The translations under genes and the position numbers were made by a program. Under the pieces are notes generated by a model. It had not been told where the DNA came from and made no database searches. It saw only the letters and a program-made list of their open reading frames with translations. From Tillus elongatus (taxonomy: Eukaryota > Arthropoda > Insecta > Coleoptera > Cleridae), in contig OZ023265.1 of assembly GCA_964006375.1 (NCBI GenBank), forward strand, positions 167,548,533 to 167,612,532: a stretch of DNA of 64,000 nucleotides, read 5' to 3'. Position 1 is the first letter of the stretch. Every line of letters begins with the position of its first letter. Positions 48,012-58,420 of this stretch are shown here, one piece after another.

Positions 48012-49149
48012 TATAAGTCAAGACGTCTGCAAAGAATATTTAACTCTAACTAGCATTTGTATAAAACAAAATATTTTCCAATTTAACAATGAGTTCTTTG
48101 AACAAACTGAAGGCACAGCTATGGGCAATCCATTATCGCCTTTTATTGCAGATTTGTTTATGAGCAGATTTGAGACGGATTTAAAAAATAAAAGTGGGTA
48201 TTTCCCTAGAGTTTGGTTGCGTTATGTCGATGATATTTTTGCAGTGTTTGACACAAATACATGTAAGGTAGAAGAATTTACTGAAAAACTAAATAGTCAA
48301 TTTGATTCAATAAAATTTACCCACGAAACAGAAATTAACAATAAACTTTCGTTCCTAGATGTACTAGTTATTAAAAATAAAAATAAAGGCTCGCTTGAAT
48401 TTGATGTCTATAGGAAGGAAACGGCTACTATTAATTATATTCCTAATGACTCACACCATACGTTTGCACAAAAAACGGCTAGTTTCAATTTCTTAGTAAA
48501 TAGATTGATAAATTTTCCGTTGAGTAAAAATAGATTTAATACAGAATTAAAATACATAAAACATGAGGCGAGATATAACGGTTACTCGGATGGTTTAATA
48601 GACAAATTAGTTAACAAACACAGAACAAAGAAGTTGATATCTGAATGTACGACATTTAAGAATGATAAAATCGAGAAAAAATTTGTATGTTTACCTTATG
48701 AACCACGAATCACAAAGGGTTTGGAAAGTATTTTTAAGAAAGCCGATTTACATTTGACGTTTTCGACGAAAAGTAATTTAAAAAATTTGTTGGGTAATAC
48801 GAAAGACAAAGACAAAGTCACTGAAATGTCCGGAATTTATGAGATTAGTTGCAAAGATTGTGATCTTAAATACGTGGGCCAAACTAGGAGAAACATAGCC
48901 ACCAGATTTCGTGAACATCTCGCACAGTTACGATATGGTACGGTAGACAAATCTTGTGTGGCACAACATATGTGGGATAATAACCACCACATTGACAAAG
49001 AAAATCTGAAACTTGTCAAAAATGTCAGACATCAAACTATGCTTGATTCATTAGAAAGTATTTTTATATTAAGGTCTATTAAGAACAAAACTTCATTAAA
49101 CCGTGCGCCACCTGTAATTTCCAGCTCATTGTTTGCTCTTTGCATTTAA
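47596..49149 (+). CDS. PLE RT/GIY-YIG ORF, right arm, with palindrome-derived N-terminus
   Basis: Mirror image of the left-arm ORF, 517 codons. It shares 416 bp with that ORF across the palindrome centre. RT motifs A, B and C (DVTSLFPS, GTAMGNPLSP, YVDD) and the GIY-YIG motif (GIYEISC, YVGQTRRN) are intact. The stop is at 49147-49149 after FALCI. The first 69 residues are again antisense of the partner arm. The hammerhead-bearing 3' end follows about 570 bp downstream in the same sense. A PLE supplies reverse transcriptase and target cleavage from one protein. With its N-terminal part absent, activity is doubtful. Confidence 0.9.
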   Translation: MFNFNNSSKYSNVSFVGTLGNNDVTSNDIKISPSDNLTSLILSIKSREFSTEQLFCLIGSLLNSFDNHLAKWLSNEFKRLPIKQKSCSVLNSLDFIDKIKDVKLLEGEILMSFDVTSLFPSVPTKETLEYLEELLKLNNISQDVCKEYLTLTSICIKQNIFQFNNEFFEQTEGTAMGNPLSPFIADLFMSRFETDLKNKSGYFPRVWLRYVDDIFAVFDTNTCKVEEFTEKLNSQFDSIKFTHETEINNKLSFLDVLVIKNKNKGSLEFDVYRKETATINYIPNDSHHTFAQKTASFNFLVNRLINFPLSKNRFNTELKYIKHEARYNGYSDGLIDKLVNKHRTKKLISECTTFKNDKIEKKFVCLPYEPRITKGLESIFKKADLHLTFSTKSNLKNLLGNTKDKDKVTEMSGIYEISCKDCDLKYVGQTRRNIATRFREHLAQLRYGTVDKSCVAQHMWDNNHHIDKENLKLVKNVRHQTMLDSLESIFILRSIKNKTSLNRAPPVISSSLFALCI

Positions 49150-49720
49150 CCGCTTAAATACTCATAATTAGTCTGGTAGAATAATAAATTATGGTCAATA
49201 ACTCGACCGGTTTATACATATACTAATCACTATGTCTTGATTTAAATACCTGTTCGGTTTCGGTTTTTGTATCTATGTAGTCAATATAAATATTTTCACG
49301 TAGAATTAAAATCAATATTTAGTTTTTGTGTAGTATTTTAGTTGAACTATTTTTCCTTTGTTGAAGGTAACACGGTGAGACAGACATCTGGGTTTTATTT
49401 TTCTATTTTTAAAAGAGATGATTTGAGTTTATGTTGTTTATCTCAGCAGATGTCTTTATCGGCATAAACTAATATCCACATTGTAAAGTTCTAGATCGAA
49501 AGGAAACGTGCTGTTTCTTTAAAGAACGCCGGTCCTTTTTAAACCTATATTAGATAAGGGTCATAAATTTGTCGACCAAAAGATTAAAGCAGGTCTCTGA
49601 CCTGTTTCACTGCGCAATAAACAAACGAGCGTTCTTGGACGACAACTTTCATTCGGACTAGTTCGTTTTCTTGACGCGATATAAATATACGGGATCTAGT
49701 TTTTTATGTTAGAATTTTTC

Positions 49721-49765
49721 TTCCTCTGAAGATGTTGACTTGGTCAACGAAACGATCGTAAGGTC
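49721..49765 (+). ncRNA. Hammerhead ribozyme motif (alpha), right arm
   Basis: Exact mirror of the left-arm motif. CTGAAGA is at 49726-49732, then extra T, stem II GTTGAC/GTCAAC, GAAAC, stem III ACG/CGT and cleavage site GTA at 49758-49760. It is in the sense of the adjacent ORF, as expected for a PLE 3' repeat. Confidence 0.75.
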
Positions 49766-49943
49766 TCTGAAATATGTGTTGTGGTGATTTGGGTGTTCTC
49801 CAAGTGTACTTATTAGTGCTCATCACAGGTTCCAGTTTTCACATAATAAAAGGAACTATTTAAATAATCATTTTTATAGACTTAACCTGATTTTGTTTAC
49901 ATTTCTACTATATTGTGCGACACTTTCAATCTAAAATCACAGC

Positions 49944-49946
<3 letters not shown>

Positions 49947-50022
<76 letters not shown>
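49947..50022. repeat. (AT)n inside T-element right body
   Basis: In sister copies this spot reads AGCATAATATATCTATGCTG. Here the TATATCTAT core has become an AT run of about 37 units. Confidence 0.95.
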
Positions 50023-50024
<2 letters not shown>

Positions 50025-50599
50025 TGCGCTAAAACTGTATTTGGAGTCGTTCATCAAGCTACGAATATAGTGTATTTTAAACAATGATCGAATCCCCCAG
50101 TTAAATAACAATCACTTGTCAAATTTTTAATTTCATGTCGTCTGTCAGTTTTCATAACAGTGGCCCAGATTTCACGATTGTTGGTTCGGGTGGTATGTTT
50201 TATGCCTGGTATTTATTTAGTTTGGTTACCGTTGTGTATGATTTTAAACCACACCTGTTGTATGAATCAATCTACGCGTGGCAGTTAACTACTCTGTCTG
50301 TCAGGCATTAAACTTTAACCACTAAGTCGTTCCAATGCATGACTTTGGGATTTTATTTTTAATTTGGAAGAAACTCTAAATATTGTGTATCAAATTGCTT
50401 GAAATTCACAACATAGGTTTATTTACACCATTTCTAGCTACATATAAAGTCTCATTCCAGTTACTCTGATATTTATAAAACTATAGCGTTTTCAAAAATA
50501 TTTTTGTATATTTTTTGGGGAAAAATATCCGTTTTAGCTGATATACAAACTCGTCAAAGGTCAAAATTCAATGAAAATATGTGCCAAGTTTCTCTCGAA

Positions 50600-50743
<144 letters not shown>

Positions 50744-50999
50744 TTAACGGGCCTTGGTTTTGGTTTCTAGGAACCCAAATTCGGGTTCATGTGAAGAAAT
50801 TTTTTCAATAGCTTTTCATCATGACCTCTCTATTAGCGAATCTTTCTCAATGAAAATTCGCTAAAAGGCAAAACAAAATCATGATACAATAACTAGAGAG
50901 ATATGATAATGCGGCTGTCTATTTTTTTTTAGGAGTATACAGTGCAACAAAATAATAATATTATGCTGTTGTACAGTGGAGTTTGACGAATCGAGGGGA

Positions 51000-51115
51000 T
51001 GAGAAACCTAGTTTATTCATCCTCCTGATGACGCTAACTTTGTTAGCGAAACGATCGTCGGGTCAAAAAACTGTATTGTGATGAATTGGGTTTTCCAAAT
51101 TGTACTGATTAAGAG
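51000..51115 (+). mobile_element. Single PLE 3' end (alpha)
   Basis: It contains the alpha hammerhead and the tail landmarks ACTGTATTGTGATGAATTGG and CCAAATTGTACTGATTAAG. No inverted partner or coding region is found nearby. Confidence 0.75.
51021..51064 (+). ncRNA. Hammerhead ribozyme motif (alpha), best-preserved core
   Basis: CTGATGA (51025-51031), one extra C, stem II GCTAAC/GTTAGC with a TTT loop (six Watson-Crick pairs), GAAA, stem III ACG/CGT with an AT loop, and cleavage site GTC (51057-51059). Stem I is three pairs (CTC with GGG, one of them G-U). Confidence 0.78.
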
Positions 51116-51119
51116 AATG

Positions 51120-51548
51120 TCCCCGCAGTCTAGTCATCACTAAAAAGCACCAAGGTTTCACATAGAGGTGGACACAGACCATGGGTCACTTTGTACAAAT
51201 AAATCAGGTCACATCTTAAACCGCTTTCCTGCAAGGTTGTCAGTCTGAAGCACTTAAGGCGTTCTTCATAGGTTTGATGACGTAGCTGCAGAGGCCATCT
51301 GGACGTTGCACGTTGGGTTCTCTCTAACAATTTGCAGTTTTTGACAAGTGCAGGTGACCACGCAGGGATTCCATACTCCAAATATGGTCGAACGTATGTT
51401 GTAAAAAGTTTTATGGCAAGAGCAGGCGTAGGTATTCGGAAGGTTCTCTTCAACAAATACATTATCCTGTTGGTTTTGTTGGCCGCCGACACAGCCTGGG
51501 CTGACCAGGACAAATCTGATGTTACAATGACGGCAAGGTCAGCTTGAC
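51120..51548 (-). pseudogene. CR1-like LINE, RT C-terminal part
   Basis: The minus strand reads DLAVIVTSDLSWS, then NKTNRIMYLLKRTFR, KLFTTYVRPYLEYGIPAWSP, LLERTQRATSRW, YEERLKCFRLTTLQESGLRC and DLIYLYKVTHG. This is the classic post-RT segment of CR1/Rex-type LINEs. Its N-terminal portion lies at 53089-53456, displaced by a LINE-1w insertion. Confidence 0.8.
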
Positions 51549-51610
51549 ACTACAAATGCAATTTGCTTATTTGGCAGAAAATAAACTTGGCGAGCATTGT
51601 TGTATCCGAG

Positions 51611-51946
51611 GTTTTTTTTTTTTTATATTTGAACAACACACCACGAGGGCTCACAGCCTAAATACTATTGTACCGTGGGTGTCGACAAGGGGGAAAGAGG
51701 CAATTTGTCAATTCTGGACTTAAAGGTTTGGAGGTTCGGAGGAGAAGGAAAAACATGTGCCGGCAAGGAGTTCCACAACTTGGAAGTCCTCGGGACAAAA
51801 GAGCGGGCATAACAAGATGTTCTATGTCTGGTGACCTGGACAGTAAAAGGGTGCATTCGCTCTGTTCCCCTGGTAGATCTGTTAGGGGCAGCAGGTGGAT
51901 GAACTATGGAAGAAAGCTCCTCTGAGCAGTGCCCGTGCAGATATCT

Positions 51947-52036
<90 letters not shown>

Positions 52037-53088
52037 ACCAACGGCACGTCGGTAGGCAAGGGATGGCAGCTTTTGGGTGAGGGTAGTGTCACTGATGAGA
52101 CCTTTAACTCTCTTCTTAATGGAGTCCAGGATTGCGAGTGTAGAAGCGGCAGCGGCACCCCAGATGTAGGAGCAGTATTCGCGGTTTGGCCTTATTTGTG
52201 AAGTATATAAGGTATATAGATTAGCTGGTGAAATGTATTTGCGAGCCCGGAAGAGGAAACCTAATTTCTTAGCACCCGCTACTGCAATTCATGTGACATG
52301 TTGGTGCCAATTGAGATTTCGATCCACAGAAATGCCAACAAGTGAAAAGGACTCATTACTTTGAATAACTTGGTTGTTCATTGTGATGGGTCTAGGGCTG
52401 GTGTATCTCTTATGAGATAGAAAGCAAGACTGATATTTGGTGGAGTTGAACTGTACAAGATTTCTACTTCCCCAGTCTAATATTTTTTGGAGATCCACAG
52501 AGACAGAACCCTCCATGAGTCTGCGATCCTCATCTAATTGGGCTAAATAGACAGGCTTAGAATATTGTATATTTGAGTGGAGGCTGCTGTCGTCCGCGTA
52601 ACTATGAACTGAGTTGGATGTGGTAGAGAGGAGGTCATTGATGTGGAGAAGAAACAAAGTAGGGGTTAAAGCTGAACCTTGAGGGACTCCTGCATTAATT
52701 GGATACAGTTTAGAGGAATGGCCATCCACGACAACAGAAATGTTCCGGTTGGAGAGGAAATTTGCTATCCAGGTACAGTGTTTTGGTGGTAGGCCATAGG
52801 CCGGAGGTTTGTTAAGCTGCGCTGCATGCCAGACCTGGTCGAATGCTTTAGATATGTCTAGAGCGACAATCTGGGATTCACCGTGTAGTTCCATAGACTT
52901 GTTCCAAGAATGGGTGACAAAGGATAGGAGGTCGGCAGTTGATCTATGCTGACGAAATCCATACTGCCTGTCGTGGATTAGACTGTGTTTTTCAAGAGAT
53001 TTTAGTTATTCGGTGTTTATATACTTTTCCATCACTTTAGAGACGACTGAAAAGAGAGAAATAGGCCTGTAGTTGCTAGGAAGCGCTT
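51611..53088 (-). mobile_element. LINE-1w copy nested in a CR1-like LINE
   Basis: The poly(A) tail (complement at 51611-51624) and 3' end are at the left. The copy is truncated on its 5' side at KALPSNYRPI (53088). It covers most of the RT (LDISKAFDQVWHA, VPQGSALTPTLFLL, YADDSSLHSNIQ) and, after a (GA)n tract, the LWNSLPAHVFPSP end. The host LINE reading frame resumes on the far side. Confidence 0.88.
51950..52034. repeat. (GA)n expansion inside LINE-1w coding DNA
   Basis: About 42 GA units where other copies have only about 5-8 CT/GA units. It encodes alternating Ser-Leu in sense. Confidence 0.97.
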
Positions 53089-53456
53089 GAATAACAGTAC
53101 ACTTGTCATAGTTAAGCGGTATATTCCACGCTGAACACCAAGACACTGCCGTGTCTAGATCCGTCTGAAGGCTGTTGTTAGTCAATATAGGGCGACATCC
53201 ATATATTTTGCAATCATCCGCATAAGCATTATTGGGAGAAGTGAGACAGCTGTGTAGAACAGGAACAGGGCAGATCCCTGGGGTACACCGCTACCAACAG
53301 TAGTTGATCTGGAGAATGATGAACCGACTCGTACTGAGAAACTTCTGCCAGTAACAATAGGTTATGCGGCACCTTATCAAAAGCTTTGCTAAAACCTAGG
53401 TTAATGACATCCACAGGTAACTTTTGATCGGCTGAAGCCTTGATCAACTAACCGGC
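53089..53456 (-). pseudogene. CR1-like LINE, RT palm part
   Basis: The minus strand reads VDVINLGFSKAFDKVPHNLL (motif A) and, after frameshifts, SGVPQGSALF-like and NAYADDCKIYGCRP (motif C), then NIPLNYDKCTVI. It joins the 51.1-51.5 kb fragment at CTVI / LGYNNARQVYF if the LINE-1w is removed. Confidence 0.78.
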
Positions 53457-53527
53457 CGTTAAATATTTAACCGAGCTTTGTGAAACTGGGCAAGAGTCTC
53501 CACAACACGGTCGAATAAAAATGCTTG
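53457..53527. other. Short stretch left of the hAT element
   Basis: Possibly the left side of the Tc1-like element whose transposase continues at 57.68 kb. It is too short to prove. Confidence 0.3.
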
Positions 53528-53744
53528 GTTGCGAGTAAGGTTTCTGCTCGAGAATTCTCTAGAATTTTGTCTTTAGTCGAGACGGGAAAAAAAACCTCAA
53601 CGCCTCGAGAACTCGAGAAAACAATTCCGTGCGCTAGGTAGCTAAAAGAAACACACATATAACACGTGACGAGTCTAGAGTATCGCATCGCTGTCACCCC
53701 GCCACCCGCGTGAACTTCATCTGTCATGCGCACGTCGCTCCGTC

Positions 53745-55311
53745 CCTCAGTGCAGTGATGTTAACCCTACCGATTTTTCGGTAGATCTACCGATTTCCAA
53801 TAAAGTCTACCGATCTACCGATTCGACACAAAATTCTACCGAAAAACAAGCAGTGATTAGCTGTCTTAGCTTTATAATGAAACTCATTACAGTTTTCAGT
53901 GACCTACCTTTTCAACCATTTATAGATGGATTTGACTTGTAATTTACAGCAGGATCCTGCAAACTTTATAGGCTTTTTAATTGCTCATTCTCATTGGATA
54001 ATATTGTTACGTTCTAAGGGGTTCTGGATTTGTTGACTAACAAAACACAGCTTTTCTAACTACTATTTTATTATAACCAACTCTTTTCCAACTCCAATAT
54101 CAACTAAAATATTCCTCTATATTATTAAATGTCCATAGAACTATATTCCACTATTTGCCTTCTATGATCGCTTCTTATATACCAACACTTACTGCTGACT
54201 CGCTTAATACTCTATGCACACTTACTGTACGTCACACTAACTCAATACTGAACGAACTCGCTCTATGTGGCGTTCGTCTATTTATACTCTCCATAGAGAT
54301 ACTACACCTTTTACACTGTTCTACACCTGTCACTTCTGGTTTCTGGTCCCTTCTAGAAATATACACACACTACAACCGGCCTCTGATCATAGAAGTAACA
54401 AAGATCATAAACACAAATCTCATACATGGATATGGCAATATGTTTTTGACTGATTTTTAAGTATTAGTTATTTTTCTTTCTGTCTGAGAAGTGATATTAT
54501 ATTGTATATTATATATGTAGACGCAAATGAATCTAGTGTTGTGAGAATTATTGTTTGATTGAGACTATTTTATTATTTCATCGAATAAAATATTTTTTAA
54601 TACTTTTTTTGCTATTCATAGCATAATTTCGCAACATTCAATTCGTTTTATATACTTGTCATCTATTATTATTTTGCCTTACATTTGGAAAGTGATATTC
54701 CAATTGCGATGTATTATGCAAGTACAAATAAATATAGTGTTATAAGAATTTTTATTTGATTCAGACGATTTTGTTGATCATTTTTCATTAAACAAGATGT
54801 TTTTAGATGTTCTCCCATACGTATTTTTTTTTCACGTAGGTGTGATTTTATTCCTTCCCATGTTAATTGTTTCTCTGTTGTCTATATATTAGTCAATAGC
54901 AATTTATTTGCCTTGTTGGAGAAGTTATCTATTTCACATTAATTAAATAAATGTTGTCCAGATTTGAGTTTAATTGATTTATTCATTGAACAGGGTACGT
55001 AACCTGTTTAAATATAGCTTGCAAAGAAGCTGCATGTTCAAATATGCATCTTCCACGAAAGCGAGTATCTACCTAATTTAGAAATTAGCAATAATTTGAT
55101 TTCTAATAAAGTAGCGTACAGAAAACCCGTATATACTATTTTTAAACGAATCTACAAGGCTTTGCATTTATGTAAAAATCTACCGATTTTGTTAGCCATC
55201 TACCGAAAGATAGCTAATGTAAAATCTACCGATTTTATGCGGTATCTACCGAAAAAATTGATACTTTCTACCGAAAAAATGACCGTCGGGGTTAACATCA
55301 CTGCCTCAGTG
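53745..55311. mobile_element. Nested non-autonomous hAT-like element with perfect TSD
   Basis: The exact 8-bp duplication CCTCAGTG (53745-53752 and 55304-55311) and a perfect 15-bp TIR (CAGTGATGTTAACCC) bound 53753-55303. TCTACCGA motifs repeat about five times near each end, mostly in direct orientation. There is no transposase frame. The interior carries an LTR-like insertion. Confidence 0.88.
54005..54400 (-). mobile_element. Solo-LTR-like unit related to Gypsy ends
   Basis: It runs from TGTTACG to GTAACA. The left 24 bases resemble the Gypsy LTR start (TGTTACGTT then GGGTTCTGGAT). On the minus strand a TATA box (GAGTATAAATAG) precedes an AATAAAATAG poly(A) signal, the same order as in the full LTR. 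Flanking 5-mers AATAT and AAGAT match at four positions. The right boundary is uncertain. Confidence 0.5.
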
Positions 55312-55583
55312 TTAGTTGTCATTGTGTACTGTCGCTTGGTTGTGGGTTATGTTTGTGTCGTCATAGTGAAAGTAAGTAGGTACCTATTATTAACTAATTA
55401 TTAATTACTACATAGGTTTTATCAGTTGTTGTTCACGATCAACAAATGATTTAAAGTCAATTGAATTGCATAGTTAATTTACGTTTGTGAAGTATTGTTT
55501 AGGTTATGTTATGTTTTGTCTTCGTAAACATGTAAATAAAAATACATAAATGGATTATTAAATTCACTTGTTCCACTTTCGCC

Positions 55584-57563
55584 ATGGAAAAGTCGAGGGT
55601 GTGGAAATATTTTACTACAATCAAAGGTGAATCGTTCGCACAATGTCTTAGGTGTCCGAAAAAAATATCCATACAACCGGTTTAGTAAGACATCTTGAAC
55701 ATATCCACAAAATTTGTTTAAAAACACAAAGTGAATTAGACAAGCAATCTCAATCTGGTTCAACGTTGACAGGTGGCTTTATTGGTACTGAACATCTACC
55801 ACCGGAACGAAAAAGATCAAAATCTGTTCAAAAGACTTTCCAATTTGAAGCGCAACAAAACCAGTCGCTAGAAAAAATAGTGTCAAGGTTTTTTTTGTCC
55901 CACAAGGCTAGTCCGCAGCCTTGCCGCCCCAATAGCATTGCAACCTTTGGTTGATTGTGCATACCCTTAGTCTTACTCCACCCATTCCAAAATCACTGTG
56001 CCTTGAACTAGTCTGCACAGCGATTGGTAGGGTGAAGTTTTATATTGCTCTATCTCCGGTCTAGACTGACCGTAGATCAGTTGTCTTTTGCGGTCCAGAG
56101 CTCTACACTCGCACAAGATGTGCTGGGCTGATTCCTCCCCCTCGCCGCAGAGTCTGCATGCGAGGTCCCCTTCGAACCGCCCCATTTTATGCAGGTGTTT
56201 CTTGACGGCCATGTGTCCCGTCAAGAGACCTGTTGTGTTTCTGAGCTGCCCTCTGCTAAGATTTAGCAGCTCCACAGCTCTCTTTGAACTGGGTCCGTCA
56301 ATTATTGACTTCCCATGTCTGAGCCCTGGACAGTCCGCCCAGTACACCTTATGTTGGTTTCTGACCCAGGACTTAATGGCTCCCCTGGCAGTGCTCTTTG
56401 ACACGCCCAGAGTCGGTTCTGGTCCCATAAATGGTTCTGCTAACCCTCTCTTCGCGAGACTGTCAGCTTCTTCATTGCCTTTGACCCCCGAGTGACCCGG
56501 CACCCAGATGAGGGTCACCTCATTCTGCCCAGCCAGGTCGCTCGTCTCGTCTCGGCACTCACTCACCAGCCAGGAATTTACCCGTGGGCTACTTAGTGCC
56601 TTAAGGGCTGCCTGGCTGTCTGTGGCTATGAGGATCCGCTTGTTGGTGTAGCCCCTCCTCTTGTTCTCCCGCACACAGTGCAGGATGGCGTACATCTCGG
56701 CCTGAAACACCGTTGCATGGGCTCCGAGGGAAATACTATGACTTACCCTCGGTCCTTCCGAGTAAACACCTGCCACGCTCCTCGCCGGATCCGTCCGTGA
56801 ACCAGACGAGCGCGTCCCGTGGTATTCCCGGTGTCTCCTCTCGCCAAGCCTCGCGGTCGGGGATTTCCACTGTAAAGTTGTTTTCCCTGCACATTCGCGG
56901 GCTCGCGAAGTCTGATCTCATTTCAAGCATGGGCTCCTTCACGATCTCCTGAATTTTGGAGTGGCCCCTGAAGCCTGGGTTGATCTTCAGTCTACCATTG
57001 CAGGCTATTCTGTATAGTCCTAGCCTGGCCTCCCCCATAATAACTAAGTGTAGGGGGGGGGGGGCAGATCCAGCAACACCTCCATGGCGGCTGTTGGGGT
57101 TGAAGACATGGCCTCTGTGATGCCTAGGCAAGCCATCCTTTGGATCTTGCCTAGTTTTTGTTTGGCACTGGATTGTGTCACCTTAGGCCACCAGACCAGT
57201 GCCGCATATGTTAACGATGGTCTGAGCTGCAAAAGACAGTCTTACAATTCGTCGAATTACAAGAAGCGATTTTATACGAGAGGCCATTCACGAAAAGGGT
57301 TTAAATTGCCTAAAAATGAATCTGATGTTATGCGACTTATATTACAATTTTACGAGAGGCACAAAAACGAAACCATTGTCTTTTTGGACCAAATAAAACA
57401 AAGTGACGATAAAAACTCCGAATCGGCGCCCTTCTGCCTAAGCGTCGATGAATGGAGAAGTTTAAAATGCCGGAGACATTTTAATATTTGCAGATACCAT
57501 ACGGATGACACGTTTTATAACTTGGGGCTTGTCTATATCTCGGGAAAATGCGGAGATTTTTAA
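55584..57563 (+). pseudogene. hAT transposase with BED finger, split by a LINE
   Basis: Met 55584 opens a BED zinc finger: KSRVWKYFTTIKGESFAQCL, then RCPKK (C-x2-C) and, after a stop, TGLVRHLEHIHK (H-x4-H). A linker follows to FEAQQNQSLEKIVSRFF (~55912). After the LINE (55913-57232) the frame continues KDSLTIRRITRSDFIREAIH, then shifted GFKLPKNESDVMRLILQFYE, SAPFCLSVDEWRSLKCRRHF and DTFYNLGLVYISGKCGDF, then stop. The VDEW.S and N.GL pattern is the central hAT block with the first catalytic Asp. The rest of the DDE domain and the C-terminal dimerisation region are absent. Confidence 0.8.
55913..57232 (-). mobile_element. R1/LOA-like LINE 3' part with RNase H
   Basis: The minus strand starts within the post-RT region (LRPSLTYAALVWWPKVTQSS, LGKIQRMACLGITEAM) and continues, after a frameshift, to ALVWFTDGSGEERGR and GVYSEGPRVSHSISLG. 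This gives RNase H with FTDGS, FQAEMYAI, LIATDSQAALKAL and WVPGHSGVKGNEEADSLAKR. A tail with CRLCGEGEESAQHILCECRA is the CCHC-type LINE end. The last frame (55973-56776) is open for 267 codons. It splits the hAT transposase. Confidence 0.85.
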
Positions 57564-57684
57564 ATAACATCGTGATTTATTGAAAATTTCAAAATTTCTC
57601 GAGATACTCGAGAAATCCTGGTCGAGAATTCTCGTGCCTCGAGAAATAAAAAAACGTCGAGAAACCAGAAACTCTAGTTGGGAG

Positions 57685-58420
57685 TTTTACAACAGTCTCT
57701 ATGGCAACGATATATCGCAGAACACTCGCTTTTGGGCTTCGTTCATATAGACCATGTTTATGTCTCCCACTGACACCTCGACATCGTGCTGCTCGGCTTG
57801 AGCGGTGTACTGGCAGATCAAATTGTGATGGTGAATGGAATCGTGTTGTATTGTCTGACGAGTCCCGATTCTATCTTTGGGTCTACGATCGTCGAGGAAG
57901 AGTAAGACGATTGCGTGGAGAACGCAAAAATGTAGAATTTGCTGTGGAACGGCATACGGACCTTACACGGGAGGTGATGGTCTGGGGTGCGATAACATAC
58001 AGTAGCAGGTCACCTCTGGTTTTTATCGACAGAAATTTGAATGCAGATGATTACATATGAAACGTACTGCAGCCTGTTGCATTGCCATAGCTACGAAGGT
58101 TCATTCTATCCCTTTTCCAACAAGACAACGCACGTCCTCATACAGCAAACATTACTACAAGGTTGTCACAAGAAATAAAGTGACCGTGCTTCCATGGCCT
58201 TCTCACCCCCCAGGCTTGTCACCAATCGAACATCTGGGATATAATTGGCAATCGACTGGGTGATTTAACCCAACCACCAAGTAACCTAGTTGACCTTCGT
58301 CGCCGAATTAAAGAAGCTTGGGATGACATTCCTCAGGATGCCATTAATCATTTAGTTTCAAGCATGCCTCGAAAGAGTTATCGAATCCATAAGAAACCGC
58401 GGCGGACCCTCTCATTTTAA
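57685..58420 (+). pseudogene. Tc1-like transposase, C-terminal two-thirds
   Basis: The frame reads TTVSMATIYRRTLAFGLRSY, PLTPRHRAARLE, VVLSDESRFYLW (first Asp), REVMVWGAITYSSRSPLVFI, a stop after NADDYI, FQQDNARPH (second Asp), and WPSHPPGLSPIEHLGYNW (the SPDLSPIEH region with Asp lost to Gly and the Glu kept). It ends VDLRRRIKEAWDDIP and YRIHKKPRRTLSF. A DD34E Tc1-type protein with several stops and frameshifts. The N-terminal HTH region is missing or displaced by the hAT insertion. Confidence 0.8.

Larger units (their letters stand above)
45781..49858. mobile_element. 4.05-kb PLE head-to-head dimer with 13-bp TSD
   Basis: The exact duplication ATAAAAGGAACTA (45781-45793 and 49846-49858) flanks 45794-49845. 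The inside is one near-perfect palindrome centred at 47803.5 with no spacer: each base x pairs with 95607-x. The arms are two 5'-truncated PLE copies with outward 3' ends, differing at a handful of positions. Only the right arm has the final ~30 nt (TGCTCATCACAGGTTCCAGT onward). The inserted target is a T-element; the inverted T-element at 62.76-63.75 kb preserves the empty site (about 62930-62960). Confidence 0.93.
53528..57684 (+). mobile_element. hAT transposon with BED-type transposase, broken
   Basis: Likely 8-bp duplications GTTGCGAG (53528-53535) and GTTGGGAG (57677-57684), one mismatch, flank ends TAAGGTTTCTG and the complement of TAGAGTTTCTG. CTCGAGAA-type motifs cluster near both termini (about 53545-53625 and 57595-57665). 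The inside holds a second hAT-like element, an LTR-like unit, and a LINE that splits the transposase. Confidence 0.7.

Noticed and set aside
53229..53447. Small unique protein
   Set aside because: It contains NLGFSKAFDKVPHNLL, RT motif A of a CR1-like LINE, with frameshifts either side.
57084..57563. Single 159-codon protein starting in the RNase H LINE
   Set aside because: The first ~50 codons are antisense LINE sequence. Only the later part belongs to the hAT transposase.
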